DNA of 64,000 nt from an uncultured Chryseobacterium sp. (GTDB lineage Bacteria > Bacteroidota > Bacteroidia > Flavobacteriales > Weeksellaceae). Where the stretch lies: NCBI GenBank assembly GCA_913774355.1, contig CAJYGB010000035.1:85783-149782 (forward strand), read 5' to 3'. A model generated the notes under the pieces. That model ran no database searches and was not told where the DNA came from. It saw nothing but the letters and a program-made list of their open reading frames with translations. Made by a program: the position numbers and the translations under genes. Below, in pieces: positions 47,791 to 57,116 of the stretch (position 1 is the stretch's first letter; each line of letters opens with the position of its first letter).

Positions 47791-50028
47791 TTATTGTCCC
47801 TGCGGAACCATTCCGCCATTATCCTCTTTTTTGCTTTCTTTCAGGATGCTCTGGTCTTCTTTGGCCAGTTTGTTCCGGGTTGGAATTTTATAATTTACCG
47901 ATAGTCCGAAGTTTCTTGTATCGTATTTGTTTCGCATATACACCGATTGGCCCTGCGGCGGGTTGGACCGTACCTGCATGATCTGGCCGTTGAAGATATC
48001 GTTGGCAAACACGGAAACTGTCAGGCGGTTATCCATAAATTTTTTCGTCAGCGTCAGGTCGAATGAATTGTTGAACGGTTTCTCCGCGGTAAAATAGAAA
48101 TAGCCGGCCCTGGGCGTTAAATAACTGTAATTGGCCGTCAGCTTAATGTCTTTCGGTAGAATAACCTGCGTCATGATGTTGAAGATCCAGAACCCTTTAT
48201 TGTCCAGATCGGCAATGTCATGTTTCTGGTAACCGGCATAGATGTACATAAAGTTGATCTTGTCCGGATTAAAATTAAATTTCATGATCTCGCTCAGCGG
48301 TTTGCTGAAAATCATAAACGGAACAGGAAGTCCCACATTGAAGTTATGGATTTTCATTTCCGAAATATTGATCTGCTCGTTGAAGAGGTTTTTCCCCTCC
48401 CTGCGGATGATCTGGGCCACCTGGTTTTTTGCCGAACTCACGCTGTAACCGATGAAGGCATAATCAAAGGCTGAAATTTTAATTTCATAATTATCGAAGA
48501 TCGTTGGCTGCAGATTCGGGTTTCCGGTTACCTGGGTATTCGGACCCTGGAAGGTAACGTTGTTCGGGTTCAGGGCGGAAATGCTCGGCAGGCTGATCTT
48601 TTTGTTGTAATTGGCCGTTACGTGCACCTGTTCCATCAGGTTGTACTGGACGCTGGCATTCGGGAACAGCTTAAATTTATTGAAAGGAAGAAGGTTTGCT
48701 TCAACAACATTGTTGCCGGTATCATAATATCTTGTAATCCCTGAAATATCATAATTCTCGGCGCGGGTTCCCAGAATGAAATCGAATTTTTTCAGCTTTG
48801 CCTGCAGCTCCAGATAGGTAGCGGTAGTCTGTCTCGTGTATTCAAGGTTCGTTAAACCTTTGCTTTCCGTATCGAAGCGCTGATGTTCATACAATCCGCC
48901 CAGGCTTACTTTACCACCATCCAGAAGCTTAATCGGCTGGGAATAATCTACTTTGAAATTGGCCACCCTCATATCCGAAGTATTGCTTAAGAGGTTTCCT
49001 AACGAAAATCTTATAGGTGGATTGGTGGTGTTATCAAAACTTACGTCACGGTAAATATTATTCTGATCAAATTTACTGTCGGACCTGGTATAACCGAATT
49101 GGAAATCAAGTTTCTGCGTCTTTTCGGAGAAGCGTTTCTGATAGGTTACCACGGCTTCCTGTCTTGTACTCAGGGTATGCGCAGCATCCGACGCATCAAA
49201 ACTGAAATCCCTGAATACATATTGTGGCGGATCAAACGTTGGAATCTGTCTTTTTTCCTGTCCTTCGCCGGAGCTTAACGTGTAATTGTCGTTATTGTTA
49301 TGGTAAATGTCGTAATTCAAAAGCAACCGGTCCTGTCCCAGATCAAAAGTGATTCCCGATTTTGCAAAGTATCCCCTGCCATAGCGGTCGGTATTACTTC
49401 GCAGCAAGCCGTCCTGATCTGTGTTCAGCATGCTCTCTCGGTAATTCTGGCCTACATTCAGCTGCCATCCGAAAATTTTATTTCTTGCATTCAGGTTCAG
49501 TGAATTACTGGTCCTGCTTCTGAATTTATTATAATTCGTAAAAGAATAGTTTCCGGAATAGGTAGCGGTTAAGTACTTATTGGCATTCTTGTTCGTGATG
49601 ATGTTCATGATGGCTCCGCCGGAAGTGGCCGGGAATTCCGCGCCGGGCTGGGTAATCACTTCAATCCGGTCTACCGAATTGGCGGGCATTCCTTCAAGAA
49701 AAGAATTCAGCTCATTCGAGGTAATATTCAGAGGTCTTCCGTTGAGGTAAACGTCGAGCATCTTTCCCTGGTACATCATTCCGGCGATGTCGGTAGACAC
49801 CAGTCCGGGAAGTTTCTTGATTCCTTCCAGCACATTCCCGTTGTTCAGCTGTGGCTGTTCCGAAAAATCAAAGATCGTACGGTCTGCCTTCTGCTCAACG
49901 GCTTTTTTAGTTTTAGTAATGACAACGCCTTCAATCTGCTTTTCCTTAGTCGTCTGGTTACCGGTTTTTTCCTGGGCAGAAATAAAAGCCATGCTCAGAA
50001 AAGATAAAGTGATAATTGTTTTTTTCAT
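47791..50028 (-). CDS. Outer-membrane beta-barrel family protein (TonB-receptor-like)
   Basis: 745 residues from the ATG at 50028, where the signal peptide KTIITLSFLSMAFISAQ starts; the frame is open 57 bases upstream but no signal fits there. A plug-like domain (about 35-140) shows TIFDFSEQPQLNNGNVLEGI, PGLVSTDIAG, VYLNGRPLNI and RIEVITQPGAEFPATSGGA, then an OMP_b-brl_3 barrel with alternating strands to the C-terminus. There is no separate SusD partner. It is adjacent to a paralogue of the same architecture. Transport substrate unknown. Confidence 0.87.
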   Translation of the reverse strand: MKKTIITLSFLSMAFISAQEKTGNQTTKEKQIEGVVITKTKKAVEQKADRTIFDFSEQPQLNNGNVLEGIKKLPGLVSTDIAGMMYQGKMLDVYLNGRPLNITSNELNSFLEGMPANSVDRIEVITQPGAEFPATSGGAIMNIITNKNANKYLTATYSGNYSFTNYNKFRSRTSNSLNLNARNKIFGWQLNVGQNYRESMLNTDQDGLLRSNTDRYGRGYFAKSGITFDLGQDRLLLNYDIYHNNNDNYTLSSGEGQEKRQIPTFDPPQYVFRDFSFDASDAAHTLSTRQEAVVTYQKRFSEKTQKLDFQFGYTRSDSKFDQNNIYRDVSFDNTTNPPIRFSLGNLLSNTSDMRVANFKVDYSQPIKLLDGGKVSLGGLYEHQRFDTESKGLTNLEYTRQTTATYLELQAKLKKFDFILGTRAENYDISGITRYYDTGNNVVEANLLPFNKFKLFPNASVQYNLMEQVHVTANYNKKISLPSISALNPNNVTFQGPNTQVTGNPNLQPTIFDNYEIKISAFDYAFIGYSVSSAKNQVAQIIRREGKNLFNEQINISEMKIHNFNVGLPVPFMIFSKPLSEIMKFNFNPDKINFMYIYAGYQKHDIADLDNKGFWIFNIMTQVILPKDIKLTANYSYLTPRAGYFYFTAEKPFNNSFDLTLTKKFMDNRLTVSVFANDIFNGQIMQVRSNPPQGQSVYMRNKYDTRNFGLSVNYKIPTRNKLAKEDQSILKESKKEDNGGMVPQGQ

Positions 50029-50221
50029 GCTCTTTCGATTCAATTGATTAGACACCGCAAAACAAACTTTGTTACAGGCATACAAAGAATTTCTAAATCG
50101 TAAGATTAAATAAATGATTAAGATAAGATTACTCTAAGCTTAATAATCAAAATGATGGATATTCATGTTTTTACCTTTTTATAATATTTTTAATGGGGTT
50201 AGAATTTAGTTTAAATGAAGT

Positions 50222-52339
50222 TTAAACCCTTTCCTTTTCCTCAAATTTGATCGCCTTTTTCTGGATCTTTTTTTTCTGGCCTCCGAAAGTATAGTTCACG
50301 CTCAGCCGGAAGCTTCTGCCGTCCCAATAATTATTAATATGATGAACACTATCGGTAAAATAAATATCACCACGGAACCGTTGGGCAAAAATATTGGTTA
50401 CCGTAGCATTGATCTGCAGTTGCTTCTCCATCAGGGAGACTTTAAGACCCGATGAAAGATCGGAGAAATTATGATAATAATAATTTACATTTCTGGAAGG
50501 CAGGCTTTGTTCGTAATTCAGGAAAAAAGCAAGTGTTTTGGTTTTATTAAGAGTAACGGTATTGTTGATCGAGTAGCTTAATGAAGTTCCTTTCTGGGAC
50601 TGGGCATCCACGCCGAAAATTTCCGAACGCTGTCTGCTTGCGTTTACGGCCACAGTCGATTCCCAGAACTTAAAAAAAGTGTCGGTATAGGAAATAGTAA
50701 GCCCGAAGGAATTGTTGTTATAATAATTGAGATACGTTGAGATCTGCGAAAGGCCGTTCTGGGAAGATACCTGTCCGAATGCATTTTTCAGTCTCATGTA
50801 ATAAAGGCTTGTCGTCAGCTTGTTATTAAAGGTATAGCCCAATTCAAGGTTAGTAATGTATGACGATGTAAGCAAAGGGTTCCCGGAAGAATAAGAATAA
50901 GGGTTGGAATACCACCGGAACGGATTCAGGCTCCCCATTCCCGGACGGTTGATCCTTCTTGAATATGCCAGGCTGAAAATATTTTTATCTTTTTTATAAG
51001 AAATATACGCCGATGGGAACCACTGTCCGTACCGGTACGAATTTCCGGAACCTGTGGAAGGCGTGTAACTTTCCGCAGACGTATTTTCATAACGGAGGCC
51101 GGCTTTGGTCTCCCAATGTTCTCCGAAATTTTTAGCATAACTAAAATAGGCGGCATAGTTCTCTTCTTTGTACCGGAAAAGATTGGCCCTGTTTTCGTCG
51201 GAAATGTACCCGTTATCGGTAAGACTGAAATACTTCAGGTCGGAATTGTTTTTAAACTGATTAAACTTGATTCCGGTTTCAATGTTTCCGAAAGAAAAGG
51301 GAAGTTCCAGGTCGGCCTGTGCGGAAAAAATCTGCGGCGCAACCAGGGAAAGAGTTTTTACATTCTGCAACGTGTTGTCGGAAAGCTTTTGGGTAGCGAA
51401 ATTAACCTCCGTATCGGAATTGTTTTTGTAAAAATTTCCCAGGATACTTAGCTTCTTTCCCAGTGAATCAAGTTTCAGATCATAATAGGCACTGATCGTA
51501 TGGGTCGGTTCTTTTTCCCGGTGAAAGGTGTTGGTGAGCAGGTTTTCCTCCAGTCCGGCCGGACTAATGTTCCGGGTTCTGTTAATGATATCCATTCCGG
51601 ATTTCTGATGGGCATAAATATATTCAAATCCGGCTTCGGAATTTTTATTCATCTTATACGACATGCTGATACTGGGAGTCAGCTCGTTCCACATATCCCT
51701 TCTTACGGAGTTGCTGTAATTTTGAGTAGCGCCTATAATCCTGTAATTTTCATCGGTGCGTTTGGCAGAATCATAATACACCAGTTTCAGGCTGCTGCTG
51801 AACTTCTCGGTCTGATAGTTCAGCATACCGTTGTCGCTGAACCCGGAATACGTCCTCTGGATCAGGTTGGAGCTGAGGCTGCCACTGAATCCCATGTTCG
51901 GGTTTTTCTTCAGGATGATGTTGATGAGCCCGCTGTTTCCCTGGGCTTCATATTTTGCCGGCGGTGTGGTGATCACTTCTATTTTGGCAATATTTTCGGA
52001 ACGGATGGATCTCAAGTAATTCAGCAGAGCCTGACCGGAAAGGTTCAGCATCCTGCCGTTGATCATCACGTTCACGCTGCTTTTTCCGGTGATGGCAATG
52101 GTTCCGAGTGTTTCATCCACTTTGATCATGGGAACATTGGCCAGGGTTTCCGTACCATCCATTCCCTGTGAAGCGATGGAAGCTTCCACATTGAAGATCA
52201 TCCGGTCGGCTTTCCGTTCCAGCAGTTTTTTCTTAATCAGGATGTTTACCTGTTCTATATTTTTCAGGCTGTCTTTTTGAGCTTTGGCCATGGTAGAGGC
52301 GGAGAGAAGCGAAAGGATGAAAAAGTATTTCAGTTTCAT
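50222..52339 (-). CDS. Outer-membrane beta-barrel family protein, paralogue
   Basis: 705 residues with a signal peptide (YFFILSLLSASTMAKAQ) and the same plug plus barrel layout as its neighbour: RMIFNVEASIASQGMDGTET, TIAITGKSSVNVMINGRML and KIEVITTPPAKYEAQGNSG. The two are clearly related but not recent copies. A LytS/LytTR pair is divergent from this gene, so control of the barrels by that pair is plausible. The C-terminus ends in a charged tail (KKKIQKKAIKFEEKERV), unusual after a final barrel strand. Confidence 0.86.
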   Translation of the reverse strand: MKLKYFFILSLLSASTMAKAQKDSLKNIEQVNILIKKKLLERKADRMIFNVEASIASQGMDGTETLANVPMIKVDETLGTIAITGKSSVNVMINGRMLNLSGQALLNYLRSIRSENIAKIEVITTPPAKYEAQGNSGLINIILKKNPNMGFSGSLSSNLIQRTYSGFSDNGMLNYQTEKFSSSLKLVYYDSAKRTDENYRIIGATQNYSNSVRRDMWNELTPSISMSYKMNKNSEAGFEYIYAHQKSGMDIINRTRNISPAGLEENLLTNTFHREKEPTHTISAYYDLKLDSLGKKLSILGNFYKNNSDTEVNFATQKLSDNTLQNVKTLSLVAPQIFSAQADLELPFSFGNIETGIKFNQFKNNSDLKYFSLTDNGYISDENRANLFRYKEENYAAYFSYAKNFGEHWETKAGLRYENTSAESYTPSTGSGNSYRYGQWFPSAYISYKKDKNIFSLAYSRRINRPGMGSLNPFRWYSNPYSYSSGNPLLTSSYITNLELGYTFNNKLTTSLYYMRLKNAFGQVSSQNGLSQISTYLNYYNNNSFGLTISYTDTFFKFWESTVAVNASRQRSEIFGVDAQSQKGTSLSYSINNTVTLNKTKTLAFFLNYEQSLPSRNVNYYYHNFSDLSSGLKVSLMEKQLQINATVTNIFAQRFRGDIYFTDSVHHINNYWDGRSFRLSVNYTFGGQKKKIQKKAIKFEEKERV

Positions 52340-52471
52340 AGGTTTGTTGAATTAATCGTGAGACAAAAGTATTCCTAACGATTTTCTCCTGAAACGGCGT
52401 TTAGATTTCATCCGGTTTAAAGCCGATTAAAATAATTTTGTCGGGAAAAATAAGGAGTTTGTCGGAAAATA

Positions 52472-52504
52472 TTTGGAAAAAGAAAACACAGAAACTTACA
52501 TTTG
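52472..52504 (+). promoter_or_regulatory. Promoter placed directly on the kinase start codon
   Basis: TTTG (52472-52475), a 21-base spacer and TACATTTG (52497-52504) match the Bacteroidota promoter well. The kinase ATG at 52508 follows after only 3 bases, so the mRNA would be leaderless or nearly so. Confidence 0.6.
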
Positions 52505-52507
52505 AGA

Positions 52508-53536
52508 ATGAAAAAAAAGCATATCATCTGGCTTCAGATCCTATACTGGAGTTTTAATTTCATAGGAAAGGTTATAACGCCAAGAATATTTTATCCTGAA
52601 AAAAATAATTTTCACATTGACGTTCTCAGAATTACCTATTTTATTGTTGGAATCAGTACATTTTATATCTGTTATCTTGTCATTATTCCTAAAATTTTCA
52701 ATTCTAAAAAATTTTATACGGCCATTCTGGTGTTTTTATTATCCATTACCTGTTTTACAACCTTGCGTTATCTCATAGAAGAAGTACTTCTGCCTGCTAC
52801 TTTCGGATTTGGAAATTATGACAAGGGAACAGGAATGGCATTTTATTTTTTCGATAATATCTACAACGGCAGTATCACGGTTTTCATTTCAGCCATCTTG
52901 TGGTTACTGGAAAAATTTGGGGTGATTGAGACGGAAAAGAAAGCATTGGAACTGGAAAGAAATCAGGCGAAAATCCATGCGCTGAAAACGCAGATTAATC
53001 CTCATTTTATCTTTAATTCTTTAAATAATATTTATTCCCTTGTATATCAAAATTCCGATAAAGCTTTACCTGCAATCGAAGAGCTGGGAAGCTTGTTGAG
53101 GTATAGTACCAAAGATCTTGAAAAAGATTTTATTACTTTGGATAAGGAGATTGGATACATAGACAGCCTTACAGCACTGGAAAAGCTCAGGATCAGGAAT
53201 CCCGAACTTTTGGTTATTGAAAACAATATCAGATATCCTCATCTCCGTATTTCGCCGATGCTTTTGGTTCCGTTTGTTGAAAATGCTTTTAAGCACGGAG
53301 ATTTCCGGAATAAAGGATTTGAAATGAAAATTTCAGATGAAAATCAAGTCCTTCATTTTTACCTTATGAATTACAAAGGGTTGAAAATGAAAGATGAAGG
53401 TTCGGGAATCGGAATCGTGAATGTAAGAAAAAGATTGGAACTTCTGTATCCTCAAAAGCATACCCTCGATATTATAGATTCGGAAACGGAATTTATTGTA
53501 GATTTAATGATTGATTTAAAGGATGGAAAAAATTAA
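52508..53536 (+). CDS. LytS-type sensor histidine kinase
   Basis: 342 residues from the ATG at 52508. Four membrane helices at the N-terminus (about 10-135) without a large extracellular domain. The His_kinase block LKTQINPHFIFNSLNNIYSL carries the phospho-acceptor His at about residue 166. An ATPase domain follows: N box MLLVPFVENAFKHGDF and G region GSGIGIVNVRKRLELLYP. It overlaps the response regulator by 14 bases. The lack of a sensor domain suggests membrane-based sensing. Confidence 0.93.
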   Translation: MKKKHIIWLQILYWSFNFIGKVITPRIFYPEKNNFHIDVLRITYFIVGISTFYICYLVIIPKIFNSKKFYTAILVFLLSITCFTTLRYLIEEVLLPATFGFGNYDKGTGMAFYFFDNIYNGSITVFISAILWLLEKFGVIETEKKALELERNQAKIHALKTQINPHFIFNSLNNIYSLVYQNSDKALPAIEELGSLLRYSTKDLEKDFITLDKEIGYIDSLTALEKLRIRNPELLVIENNIRYPHLRISPMLLVPFVENAFKHGDFRNKGFEMKISDENQVLHFYLMNYKGLKMKDEGSGIGIVNVRKRLELLYPQKHTLDIIDSETEFIVDLMIDLKDGKN

Positions 53537-54209
53537 ATGCATTGTCGTAGATGACGAGCCGCTGGCTATTTCACTGCTGGAAAATTATATAAGCAAGGTT
53601 CCGTTCTTAGAATTGGTATTTTCTACCGAGAACCCGATTGAAGCTTTGGAATATGTCCAGAAAAATGAGTCTGATCTGATTTTTCTGGACATCCAGATGC
53701 CGGAACTTACCGGAATCAATTTCATGAAAATCCTAGGAGACAAAAAGAAATATATTTTAACCACCGCCTATTCGGAATATGCTTTGGAAGGCTATGAGCA
53801 TCATGTGATCGATTACCTGCTGAAGCCGGTCCCGTTTGAACGGTTTTACAAAAGTGCGCTGAAAGCCCAGGAACGTTTTATGATGTCAGAAAATAAGGAA
53901 GATACCCATTTTTTTGTCAAGTCTTCAGGCCAGCAGCACCGGATCAATTTTAAAGATATTCTGTATGTGGAAAGCATCAGAGATTACATCAACATCAAAA
54001 CAGCGGAACAGGAATATATTGTGCTGGATACGTTGAAATCCATGGAACAGCAGCTTCCCGGAATGTCTTTTATCAGGATTCATAAATCGTTTATTGTTAA
54101 TCTGCACCAGATCAATAATGTAGCCGGAAAGAAAGTAACGCTTATTTCAGGAAATGAAATTCCGGTAGGGGAGAGTTACCGGATGAATCTTCTGACCAAG
54201 ATAAAATAA
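53523..54209 (+). CDS. LytTR-family response regulator
   Basis: 228 residues: a receiver domain with acidic pocket DDE (residues 10-12), phospho-acceptor Asp at about 56 in IFLDIQMPE, and the conserved Thr/Lys (TTAYSEYALEG, YLLKPVPFERF). A LytTR DNA-binding domain follows at about 125-228 (FKDILYVESIRDYINI, IRIHKSFIVNLHQIN). Translated with the kinase. Likely targets are nearby barrel genes or its own promoter, which is inference from position. Confidence 0.94.
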   Translation: MEKIKCIVVDDEPLAISLLENYISKVPFLELVFSTENPIEALEYVQKNESDLIFLDIQMPELTGINFMKILGDKKKYILTTAYSEYALEGYEHHVIDYLLKPVPFERFYKSALKAQERFMMSENKEDTHFFVKSSGQQHRINFKDILYVESIRDYINIKTAEQEYIVLDTLKSMEQQLPGMSFIRIHKSFIVNLHQINNVAGKKVTLISGNEIPVGESYRMNLLTKIK

Positions 54210-54272
54210 AAAGAATCTGTCCTAAAAGTTTAGATAGTCTTTTTTTGTAATAAAATGAACAACTAATTTTTT

Positions 54273-54420
54273 TTGCTCCAGAGGAGCAATATCTGTGTAG
54301 AAAATAATAGAATATGGTAAGCATGCCGTCGGTGTGCTATGATAAGATAGAATTCCGAAGGAGTTCTGGTATTATAATATGCTGAATGCCGGTCTACACA
54401 GATGCTGCTCCTAAGAAGCA
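54273..54420. repeat. Hairpin-array intergenic element, copy 2
   Basis: Four short hairpins with a CC-3nt-GG core: TTGCTCC-AGA-GGAGCAA (54273-54289), AGCATGCC-GTC-GGTGTGCT (54320-54338, two G-U), GAATTCC-GAA-GGAGTTC (54350-54366, one G-U) and TGCTCC-TAA-GAAGCA (54406-54420, one mismatch). The first and last are also tied by a long-range inverted repeat, GGAGCAATATCTGTGTAGA against TCTACACAGATGCTGCTCC (17 of 19 complementary). Lies between convergent genes. Confidence 0.7.
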
Positions 54421-54480
54421 AGTTAAGTGATAATTTCACCCGCTATGCTATAGAAATAAACCTGAAGAAAGTTTTAAGAA

Positions 54481-54510
54481 AAAAGACTGCCCTTTTTGGA
54501 CAGTCTCTTT
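54481..54510 (-). terminator. Terminator of the mitochondrial-type aconitase gene
   Basis: AGACTG (54484-54489) pairs with CAGTCT (54501-54506), extended by CC/GG around one mismatch. On the minus strand the hairpin is followed by a U-rich tract. Confidence 0.65.
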
Positions 54511-54534
54511 TCTTATTATAATTAATTCCAACAA

Positions 54535-56805
54535 TTAATTTTTTTCCTGCTGTTTGATCAGATTTAAAGCTGAACCTGCCTTAAACCAGTCGATTTGCTG
54601 GGTATTATAGGTATGGTTGGCCATAATGATGTCTTTGGTGCCATCCGTATGAATGAATTCCAGCGTCAGTTGTTTCCCCGGAGCAAACTGATCAAGATCT
54701 AAGAAGTTGACCACGTCATCTTCCAGTACTTTATCGTAATCCGCTTCATCGGCAAATGTCAGTCCGAGCATTCCCTGCTTTTTCAGGTTGGTTTCGTGGA
54801 TTCTCGCGAAAGATTTTACCAGTACCGCTTTTACGCCAAGATGTCTCGGTTCCATTGCCGCATGTTCCCTGGAAGATCCTTCTCCGTAGTTCTGATCTCC
54901 GACAACAATTGAAGGGATTCCGGCCGCTTTATATGCTCTTTGTACCGCAGGCACTTCACCATATTCACCGTTTAACTGGTTTTTCACTTTATTGGTTTCC
55001 ATGTTGTATGCGTTTACGGCACCGATCAGCATGTTGTTGGAAATGTTATCCAGATGGCCTCTGTATTTCAGCCACGGTCCTGCCATAGAAATATGATCCG
55101 TTGTACATTTTCCGAAAGCTTTAATTAAAACTCTGGCTCCGGTAATATTCTGCCCGTCCCATGCCGGGAATTCTTCAAGCAGCTGAAGCCTGTCTGAGGT
55201 AGGGCTTACATTCACCACTACGCTGGAACCGTCTTCAGAGGGTGCCTGATAGCCATTGTCTTCTACGGCAAAACCTTTGGCCGGAAGCTCGGAACCTTTT
55301 GGCTCGTCCAGTTTTACCTGTTCTCCGTTTTCTGCGGTTAAGGTATCAGTGATCGGATTGAAATCCAGTCTTCCGGAAATCGCTACGGCCGCTACCATTT
55401 CGGGAGAAGCTACGAAAGCATGGGTATTCGGGTTTCCGTCCGCTCTTTTTGCAAAGTTCCTGTTGAAAGAGTGAATGATGGAGTTTTTCTCGCCTTTTTC
55501 AGCGCCTTCTCTGTCCCACTGCCCGATACAAGGACCGCAGGCATTGGTAAAGATCCGGGCATTTTCAAATTTCCGGAAAGAATCCAGGAATCCGTCTCTT
55601 TCTGCGGTATATTTTACCTGTTCGGAACCCGGGTTGATTCCTAAGATTGCTTTTGGTTTCACGCCTTTCGCTACGGCATCTTCTACGATAGAAGCTGCTC
55701 TTGAAAGGTCTTCATAGGATGAATTGGTACATGAACCGATTAATGCCCATTCCACTTCCAGCGGCCATCCGTTAGCTTCCGCTTTGGCTCTGAATTCAGA
55801 AACCGGCGTTGCCAAATCCGGTGTAAACGGCCCGTTTAAGTGAGGCGTAAGTTCGGAGAGGTTGATTTCGATTAATTGGTCAAAATACTGTTCCGGATTA
55901 GCATATACTTCCGGATCTCCCGTTAAATGCTCGGCAATCTGGTCTGCAGCATCTACCACGTCCTGTCTGCCGGTAGCGGCAAGATACCTTCTCATCGAAT
56001 CATCATACCCGAAAGTAGAAGTGGTTGCCCCGATTTCGGCCCCCATATTACAGATCGTTCCTTTTCCGGTAGCGGAAAGCGATTCCGCCCCTTCGCCGAA
56101 ATATTCTACGATGCAGCCGGTTCCTCCTTTTACGGTAAGAATTCCCGCTACTTTTAAGATCACATCTTTCGGAGCCGTCCAGCCGCTCATTTTACCGGTT
56201 AATTTTACCCCGATCAGTTTTGGCATTTTAAGCTCCCAGGCCATTCCGGCCATAACGTCTACGGCATCCGCACCACCGACACCAATGGCAACCATCCCCA
56301 GGCCCCCGGCATTCACCGTATGGGAATCGGTACCAATCATCATTCCTCCCGGAAAGGCGTAATTTTCCAGTACTACCTGATGGATGATCCCTGCTCCCGG
56401 TTTCCAGAAACCGATTCCGTATTTGTCACAGACAGAGCTGAGAAAATTGAAAACTTCTGAGTTTTTGTTGATTCCTTCCTGCAAATCGGATTCTGCGCCC
56501 ACTCTTGCCTGGATCAGGTGATCGGCGTGAGCCGTTGAAGGAACCGCCACTTTAGCCTTTCCGGCCTGCATAAACTGAAGAAGCGCCATCTGTGCCGTAG
56601 CATCCTGCATTGCCACCCGGTCCGGAGCAAAATCCACATACGAATTTCCTCTTTCATATTCCTGTGTTGCATTTCCTTCCCATAAGTGGGTGTAAAGAAT
56701 CTTCTCTGAAAGTGTTAGTGGTTTTCCCGTAATTTTTCTTGCCGCAGCAATTCTTTCAGGATAACGCTCGTACACTTTTTTGATCATGTCAATATCAAAA
56801 GTCAT
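54535..56805 (-). CDS. Aconitate hydratase, mitochondrial-type (AcnA/ACO2-like)
   Basis: Citrate-isocitrate isomerase of the TCA cycle. I choose the ATG at 56805 ([16 protein letters not shown], 756 residues); the upstream 17 codons of the longer frame are Lys-rich and unlike the family. Present: the cluster Cys in [10 protein letters not shown] and [25 protein letters not shown], and the swivel domain with [11 protein letters not shown]. The layout follows the mitochondrial ACO2 branch. It is encoded next to AcnB, with a 311-base spacer, on the same strand. Confidence 0.94.
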   Translation of the reverse strand: MTFDIDMIKKVYERYPERIAAARKITGKPLTLSEKILYTHLWEGNATQEYERGNSYVDFAPDRVAMQDATAQMALLQFMQAGKAKVAVPSTAHADHLIQARVGAESDLQEGINKNSEVFNFLSSVCDKYGIGFWKPGAGIIHQVVLENYAFPGGMMIGTDSHTVNAGGLGMVAIGVGGADAVDVMAGMAWELKMPKLIGVKLTGKMSGWTAPKDVILKVAGILTVKGGTGCIVEYFGEGAESLSATGKGTICNMGAEIGATTSTFGYDDSMRRYLAATGRQDVVDAADQIAEHLTGDPEVYANPEQYFDQLIEINLSELTPHLNGPFTPDLATPVSEFRAKAEANGWPLEVEWALIGSCTNSSYEDLSRAASIVEDAVAKGVKPKAILGINPGSEQVKYTAERDGFLDSFRKFENARIFTNACGPCIGQWDREGAEKGEKNSIIHSFNRNFAKRADGNPNTHAFVASPEMVAAVAISGRLDFNPITDTLTAENGEQVKLDEPKGSELPAKGFAVEDNGYQAPSEDGSSVVVNVSPTSDRLQLLEEFPAWDGQNITGARVLIKAFGKCTTDHISMAGPWLKYRGHLDNISNNMLIGAVNAYNMETNKVKNQLNGEYGEVPAVQRAYKAAGIPSIVVGDQNYGEGSSREHAAMEPRHLGVKAVLVKSFARIHETNLKKQGMLGLTFADEADYDKVLEDDVVNFLDLDQFAPGKQLTLEFIHTDGTKDIIMANHTYNTQQIDWFKAGSALNLIKQQEKN

Positions 56806-57039
56806 ATCTAATTTATTTTTTTCTTTTATAGATTTCTCCGCTTTCATTTGTTTCAAAGCGGAAATACAGTGTCTTTAGTTCAGCAAAATCTATTCCTCCA
56901 TGATGTTAAAAAGAATTAAATATGCCGGTGACTAAAAATATTAGTAGCCATTAATTTAAGAAAAAATAAAAGGCTGATCGTTGATTTAGGATAAAATAAT
57001 AATTCCGCAGTCTTAAATAGAATTATTCTAAACAAAAAA

Positions 57040-57073
57040 GAAAGATTCCAATCCATACGGATCAGAATCTTTC
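57040..57073 (-). terminator. acnB terminator
   Basis: GAAAGATTC / GAATCTTTC (9 bp) enclosing an inner ATCC/GGAT stem, with a T run on the minus strand. It separates the two aconitase genes. The rest of the 56806-57116 gap shows no other feature. Confidence 0.8.
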
Positions 57074-57116
57074 AGTTATTTATGTAAACAGTTTAGCTGT
57101 TTATGATTGTAAATAA

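Noticed and set aside
51500-52171. A 223-codon open frame on the plus strand inside the outer-membrane barrel gene
   Set aside because: The minus-strand gene has a signal peptide, plug and barrel; the plus-strand product is low-complexity and starts inside it.
55862-56362. A 166-codon plus-strand frame within the aconitase gene
   Set aside because: It is Pro/Ser/Ile-rich, which is typical of the antisense of Gly-rich enzyme sequence, and has no start signal.
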